Origin: Carettochelys insculpta
Taxonomy: Eukaryota > Chordata > Testudines > Carettochelyidae
Direction: 5' to 3'
DNA: 64,000 nt
Assembly (NCBI RefSeq): GCF_033958435.1
Contig: NC_134137.1
Span: 122,672,001-122,736,000, forward strand
The notes beneath the pieces were generated by a model. That model saw only the letters and a program-made list of their open reading frames with translations, ran no database searches and was not told where the DNA came from. Position 1 is the stretch's first letter; each line of letters starts with the position of its first letter. The translations under genes were made by a program, and so were the position numbers. This document shows positions 58,631 to 64,000 of this stretch, in pieces.

Positions 58631-59240
58631 GCTTTTTATAGAAGAAATATTAGAATCCATTTACAATTTAATTTTACACTGTGAACTACAAGAAGAGTCA
58701 GGAACTGGACACCTATTCCTAGAAAGGTAAGTATTGACTGAGAGAAGTGAGGGCCTATTGTTAACTGGATAGCATTGTCTCATTGCATGTCTCTTTGTCA
58801 CGTTTCAACTTTGAATCTGATCAAAACCACTATTTCAGGCAACGCTCAAGGCAACAACAGGCAGAGCCCTACTGAGTGTGGGGAAAACTGGAAGCAGGAA
58901 AAGGGAAACCACAGAGTATGCAATTAAAAACTTGGGGCTGGCCAGTGCGAGATGATTTGGGCTTGCAGGGCTAGGGCTAAGGGGCTGTTTACTTGAGGTG
59001 TTATTTGGGCTCAGACTGGAGCTTGGGCTGTGAGAAGCTGTGAGGTGAGTCCCAGAACTGAGGTTGCAGCCTGAGCCTGTATATGCACATCAAACAGACC
59101 CTATAGCCAGAATCAGCTGATATAGGCCAGCAGTGGGTGTCTAACTGCAGCGTAAACATATCCATAGAGCTCTCTGCATCCAGTTGGCAGACCCAGCAGC
59201 TTCAACCCAGGCTGCAGAGGTATGTTTATATAGCAAATAA
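57201..59240 (-). other. LIMS1 upstream sequence, simple repeat only
   Basis: A (CA)n run lies at 58599-58628. No gene or dispersed repeat assigned. Confidence 0.35.
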
Positions 59241-59321
59241 AAATCCATGACGGGCCTGAGTCAGCCAACTTTGGTTGATGGGGCTCAGGTTTTGGGGCTG
59301 TTTCACAGCTCTGTTGGCGGC

Positions 59322-59337
59322 GGGGGGGGGGGGGGGG
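59322..59337 (+). repeat. G16 homopolymer
   Basis: Sixteen consecutive G after ggcggc, a possible quadruplex and an assembly-sensitive site. Confidence 0.9.
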
Positions 59338-59489
59338 CAGCTGCCATTGGCTGGGCACAGCAAATAGCAGCCACTGGGAGCTGTAAGTGGCTGCATGTAC
59401 AGACACTCAGGTAAACAAAGTGTCTTGCGACCCACCATTGGCTCACCCTGCTGAACCACAACCCAACGTTCAAAAAACCCTGAAGTAAA

Positions 59490-61120
59490 GAACTGGTTGA
59501 GAGCAGCCATTACCACTTCCCAGCCCAATGCCTCCCATCTCAGCTCCGCCATCCTCCCAGGACAAGGTCTGTGTCACTCCAAACCTCAAATGCTGGACAC
59601 CTCTCCCACCTCCAGAGGTGGGCCCAATAAAATTTACTGTCTCATCCACCTTGTATCTCTAACACTCAAAGTGACACAGCTCCAGCCATACTGCACACTC
59701 CCTCTGTAGTGTTCAGCACGTTGACCCCATGAATGACTTGTCTCCCAGACAGAAAGAACAGCCGTAAGAATTGGAGGGCATGAGAGATGGGCACACACTA
59801 AGCCCTGGCATGCGGGGGAAGGGAGCCTCAAATGAGAAGCCTGGGGAAACGGGGTGGCACGCAGGTCCTGGTATGATGGAAGGGGAGGGAAGACTGCAGC
59901 AAATCCCTGAAACAGAGGAGGATGGGAGAGTGCCACACAGGGAGCTTGTGAGAGGAAGTGAGGGATGCAAGGAGCCCCTCAAGCATGCAATGAGCTCAGC
60001 CTGCCGAAGTTACAGAGCACGTGACCCCATCAGTAAATATTCTGATCATCTCTCCTAACTGTAAATATGAAAGTTCAGTTACATCGATCTTTACATTCTC
60101 TGTGCAACTTCACACCCTAATGGAATTTGGTAATGCTGGGTTATAGTACTTCGCTTTGAAGGAGCACCTTCCTTTTCTAGAACCAGGTATTTAATTCATC
60201 ATTTAACCAGTCAATGCTAATTGCCACAGATGCTGTTCCAAACAGTAAGTTTGTAATTCTAGTCCTGCATTAGCCACCTTCTTACAGAACTGTAGCTACA
60301 ACTGAGGTACTTCTATAAACTGAAAGCTATGACCCGAACAGTTCATCCAGTAGCTATAATTAATATCTTGGCTAAACTGAACACCCAGCCATCCACGAAA
60401 GCCTTCTTGTATGTACATGTAGTTCCTTATATGGCTGAGATAACTGTCAACACCAGACTTTCTGGCTCTAAGCCACATTCTTATTATAGCAGCAACTTCA
60501 TTGGAAACACCATACTGGAGGATTGACCTTCAGCTAAGGTGGTGGAAGAGAGAGTGTTTACTTCTTTATTCCATCACGTCCATCTTATATCTCTTCTTAA
60601 ATAAACAAAGATATTAACACTGATAGGAGAATCTACTTTATTTCACCTGGCACCTTTACCTTACTGCAAGTTTTCCTTTCTAAAATATTCCATAACTTGT
60701 GTTAGTAATGTTAGAGGTCTTAAATTCTTAGCTGTTTGAATTAAACAAGCTGTGTTGGAGAAGGGAAAAAAGATGAGCTTGACGAAGAAAGCAATCTACA
60801 CTGTTTTTTCTGCCATAACAACTAAGCCACAGCCACGAATCACTTCAGTTTTAAGTATTACATTTTACTTCTCAAATGTTCATCACTACATTACCACGTT
60901 CCAAAAATCAGACAAGAGAATAGAAAACAGCTAAACAACCCATATTTAGTTTCCCCCTTAAATATTTTGGTGATCATGTTGTCACAGCCAGCATCAGATT
61001 AAGTATTAATTGGAACTGTAATATGAACATGAGACAAAATGTGAACACTACGCCAGAAAAAAGCTAGCACAAAATGACTTAGCTTTTATCTATTTTAAGA
61101 TCCAAACAGACCATTACGAT
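59490..61120 (-). other. LIMS1 upstream sequence, nothing recognised
   Basis: No assignable feature. Confidence 0.3.
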
Positions 61121-61124
61121 CATC

Positions 61125-61465
61125 TAGTCTGAGATTCTCAAGCTCTGTGTGCTGTGACTCCCTTCTGACAACAACAACAAAAAAATCACTATATAATCCC
61201 AGAAGAGGGAACCAAAGCCTGAGTCTCACCACCCCAAGAGCGGAGTCAAACCCAAAGCTACTGCCACCTGGGGCAGAGGAAAAGAGAACCTAAGCCCAGG
61301 CAAGAGGCCTATAACCTGAGCCCTGCCACCCAGAGCTGAGGCAGAGCCTCATCCCTAACATCCAAGATTGACTTCCTCAGGCATCAGCTCTAGCCCCAGG
61401 CCTCTGCAAGTCTAACCCAGCCCTGTGACCCCAATAAAACAGGGTCACGATCCCCTTTGGGGTCA
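61125..61465. mobile_element. hAT-like MITE remnant
   Basis: agattctcaagctctgtgtg near the left and cctttggggtcatgaccca near the right resemble diverged hAT MITE ends with repeated gcagagg/ctgagcc motifs. Confidence 0.4.
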
Positions 61466-61466
61466 T

Positions 61467-61540
61467 GACCCAAGGTGCCACAGAACTTCTTGTTGTTTTT
61501 GAAGATACAGACTAAGTCGGCTACCCTGATAGTTGAGACC
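61467..61540 (+). mobile_element. Penelope-like terminal fragment
   Basis: aaggtgccacagaacttctt and gtttttgaagatacagacta are the same terminus as in the palindrome at 42.2 kb. Confidence 0.7.
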
Positions 61541-63190
61541 TGCCGATCAAGCATGATCTCTTCCATAACACAGGCCAAAGACTCTTACTTTCTATTGTGT
61601 ATTTAAAAACAAGTATAGGGAGTTTCAGTACGACTGACTGTAAAATAAAGAGATGCCAAACACTTTCTAAACCCAGGGCAATGGGTTTGGGGCAGTTTTT
61701 CTTTTAAGAATTTTCTAAAGCGACGGGCATGAGGGTCCTAACTGTTTAATATTAAATGAGTAGCGTATAAACAAACACATGAAATTCATGCTAACACACC
61801 TGGGACAGATTGGGTGAGGAAAGATGAGGAAAGAAAAATGAAGAAAGTGGTTACAATTTGAGAGTTAGTCTAAATAAAGAATTCGGTTCAATCCTAATGA
61901 CTATTTTGCATAAGGCAGAAAAAATTCATCACAATGAATGTGGCAGTTTGCTTAGCTCTCTCAAGTCAACCATGTTAGTGTTTGCCATTTAAAAAAGCAA
62001 ACTTTTAGTCCATTATAACATGCACATACTTCCTTGGAAAATGGATGTATGGCTGTTAGAGGTTACTACAGAGCTCAAGAAAGCAATTTTGCTATGGGTT
62101 TAATAATCAATAAAAAGTCTTCAAAAGGATAACTTTACATAAACATTTCTCACTGAAAAGGTCTAAATAAAGTAAAGTCAACAGCAGGAAAATGCAAACA
62201 CTGTTTACCAGAACAAAAGCAAACAAACCAGCTCAGGTAATTAGATTCTTATCCACAGCCTGGATGACGATAGTTTTCAATAGCTGCTTAGGGAATAAGA
62301 AGTAACCAGATTTACCAAACAAACTTTCTGCAAAGATCATGCACTGTTTTAATACACAGAAATACAAAATTAAATTGCATACTTTCTTCACCTTCATTCA
62401 TTCATTTTTGGTATAAAAGTTTGTGACTTTTTTATAAAAGCATATTTGTAGCACGATTAGATATAGATTGAAAAAGAACAGTTTAAGCACCAGGAAATTT
62501 AAAGTATGACAAATGGCATGCAATAAATCTCTAAGGAATGCACACTATGCCAATACAGATCTTTCTGCTACAGTGTGCAAAACACTTCAGCTTTCGTTCA
62601 GGGGTTTATTGTAATTCTTATTTTATATATTCACTTCATTTTACAATTTGTCTGCCTGGGTTCACAGCCTTGATTTTTGCTATGTGTCAAAACTGTCCAG
62701 AAATAAAATCTTCAGCCAAAATTACTGAGCTTTGCCTAGCCAACACCCAGTGCTTTTTGGCTTCCCCTTACCCCCTCTTTTTAAACAATAAAGGCACTGC
62801 CAACACCTAAAACGAGAAACAGGAACAGGTTGCTGAAAGAATGGTCAACCTTTTGGAAAATGTGAGATGTTTTCAATTTAGGAATAAAAAGCAAAAAATT
62901 ATGAAAAGCTCAAGGAGCTCTTCTAATGAAATTATTAGGTCATCCTGCAATTAGTGAGTAACTTAAAGAAAAATCTGCTACTAACGCTGAAGATTAAAGA
63001 TATGAAATTCAAATTCCAAAGTCCCATAATTCAGGAATTCTTATGGAAGAGGATCAAGTGAAACAAAGGAGCCTCTTAAAATCACGGGCACTAAGACATC
63101 AGATGGCATGCATGAACATTCAGTTTTACACATGATGGGTCATACACTGAAATAATCAAAAAACGGGTATTCCCTCTACTCAGTTCACAA
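61541..63190 (-). other. LIMS1 upstream sequence, nothing recognised
   Basis: AT-rich, no assignable feature. Confidence 0.3.
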
Positions 63191-63194
63191 TAAT

Positions 63195-63800
63195 AAGAGA
63201 GAAATAGCTGTGTTAGTCTATATGCAATCAATACAAAAAACCAGTCCAGTAGCACTTTAAAACTAGCAATATAATTTATTGGGTGATGAGCTTTCATGGG
63301 ACAGAGCCACTTCTTCAGATGATAGCCATATCTGAACAGACTCAATATTTAAGGCACAGAGAACCAAACATAGTAATTAAGGTTGACAAATCAGAAAAAT
63401 TATTATCAAGGTGAGCAAATCAAAGAGCAGAGGGGCAGAAGGGGCAGGGGGAGTCAAGAATTAGATAAAGCAAAGTAAGTAAAAGAGCCCAATGAGCTAG
63501 AAAATTCATCCTGGTTCAAACCACGTGTTAATGTGTCAAATCTGAATATAAAGGAGAGTTCAGCAGCCTCTCTTTCCAAATGGCTGTGAAAATTCCTTTT
63601 CAGTAAAACACAGACTTTCAGGTCATTAACGGAATGGCCCACACCATTAAAGTGCTGGCTGACAGGTTTGTGAACCAGGAGTGTTTTTATGTCTGTTTTA
63701 TGCCGATTAATTCTTTGTCTACGAGAGTTTGGAGTCTGTACAATATACAAAGCATGTAGGCATTGTTGGATATGATGGCATATATGATGCCAGTTAAGGA
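63195..63800 (-). pseudogene. Penelope-like GIY-YIG endonuclease and 3' end
   Basis: Minus strand: MRMFLNWHHICHHIQQCLHA, then LYIVQTPNSRRQRINRHKTD, VSQHFNGVGHSVNDLKVCVL and SFIFRFDTLTRGLNQDE. It resembles the endonuclease at 53.8 kb. The 3' terminus (gatgagctttcatgggacag region) extends to about 63195. The catalytic region reads LYIVQT where related copies have MYIGQT. Confidence 0.8.
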
Positions 63801-64000
63801 ACATCCGCATGGCCCCTCAATATGCTAATATATTTATGGCTGACCTGGAACAACGATTCCTCAGCTCTCGTCCCATATTACCCCTCCTCTACTTACGATA
63901 CATCAATGACATCTTTATGATTTGGACCCATGGTATAGAGTCTCTAGAAGAATTCCACAGAGACTTTAACAATCTGCACCCCACCATCAACTCATACCTT
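63801..64000 (+). CDS. Penelope-like reverse transcriptase, partial, inverted to its endonuclease
   Basis: The plus strand reads RMAPQYANIFMADLEQRFLS, then LLYLRYINDIFMIWTHG and FHRDFNNLHPTINSYL to the window edge. The RYINDIF motif corresponds to the RYIDDIF active site, with the first Asp as Asn. The open frame continues past 64000. It lies in opposite orientation to the adjacent endonuclease. Confidence 0.82.

Overview
The window looks like turtle (chelonian) nuclear DNA. The reasons are CR1-type LINE ends throughout, a tRNA-derived SINE with a CR1-like tail of the Cry I kind, an intact-looking DIRS retroelement, Penelope-like elements, and many palindromic MITEs. Species cannot be told from sequence alone. 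Two host genes are visible, both on the minus strand and in the same order and orientation that I recall for mammals (LIMS1 then RANBP2).

RANBP2: only the first coding exon (10952-11023, 24 codons, GT donor) is present, inside a CpG island at about 10.44-11.44 kb. Everything to its left (1-10951) is its first intron, which carries a hAT transposase fossil, a TA-flanked MITE and a ~6.0 kb DIRS element (3212-9210). Only about 4.8 kb separates the RANBP2 start codon from the distal LIMS1 stop codon.

LIMS1 (PINCH1): eleven coding exons can be placed to the base from 53144 down to 15780. They encode five LIM domains and join in frame with consensus GT/AG sites. Two alternative last exons (16900-17047 and 15780-15894) have the same acceptor phase and give 398- or 387-residue proteins from the upstream start codon, or 325 residues from the internal Met with the distal exon. 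LIMS1 acts in the ILK-PINCH-parvin complex at integrin adhesions. Upstream promoters lie outside the window.

The rest is intron or intergenic sequence built from mobile elements. A full-length-looking LINE at 28028-32090 has a 5' inversion and an exact 12-bp target duplication. A PIF/Harbinger fossil lies at about 47.7-50.0 kb. Penelope-like fragments lie near 37.8, 42.2-43.2, 53.8-54.4, 61.5 and 63.2-64.0 kb; the last shows a second inversion. Two hAT MITEs have exact 8-bp duplications, and two long GC-rich minisatellite elements lie at 34.7-35.8 and 44.8-45.9 kb. I see no bacterial features, CRISPR arrays or complete tRNA/rRNA genes. I found no convincing new gene system; the notable signals are retroelement architecture and the LIMS1 alternative-exon layout.
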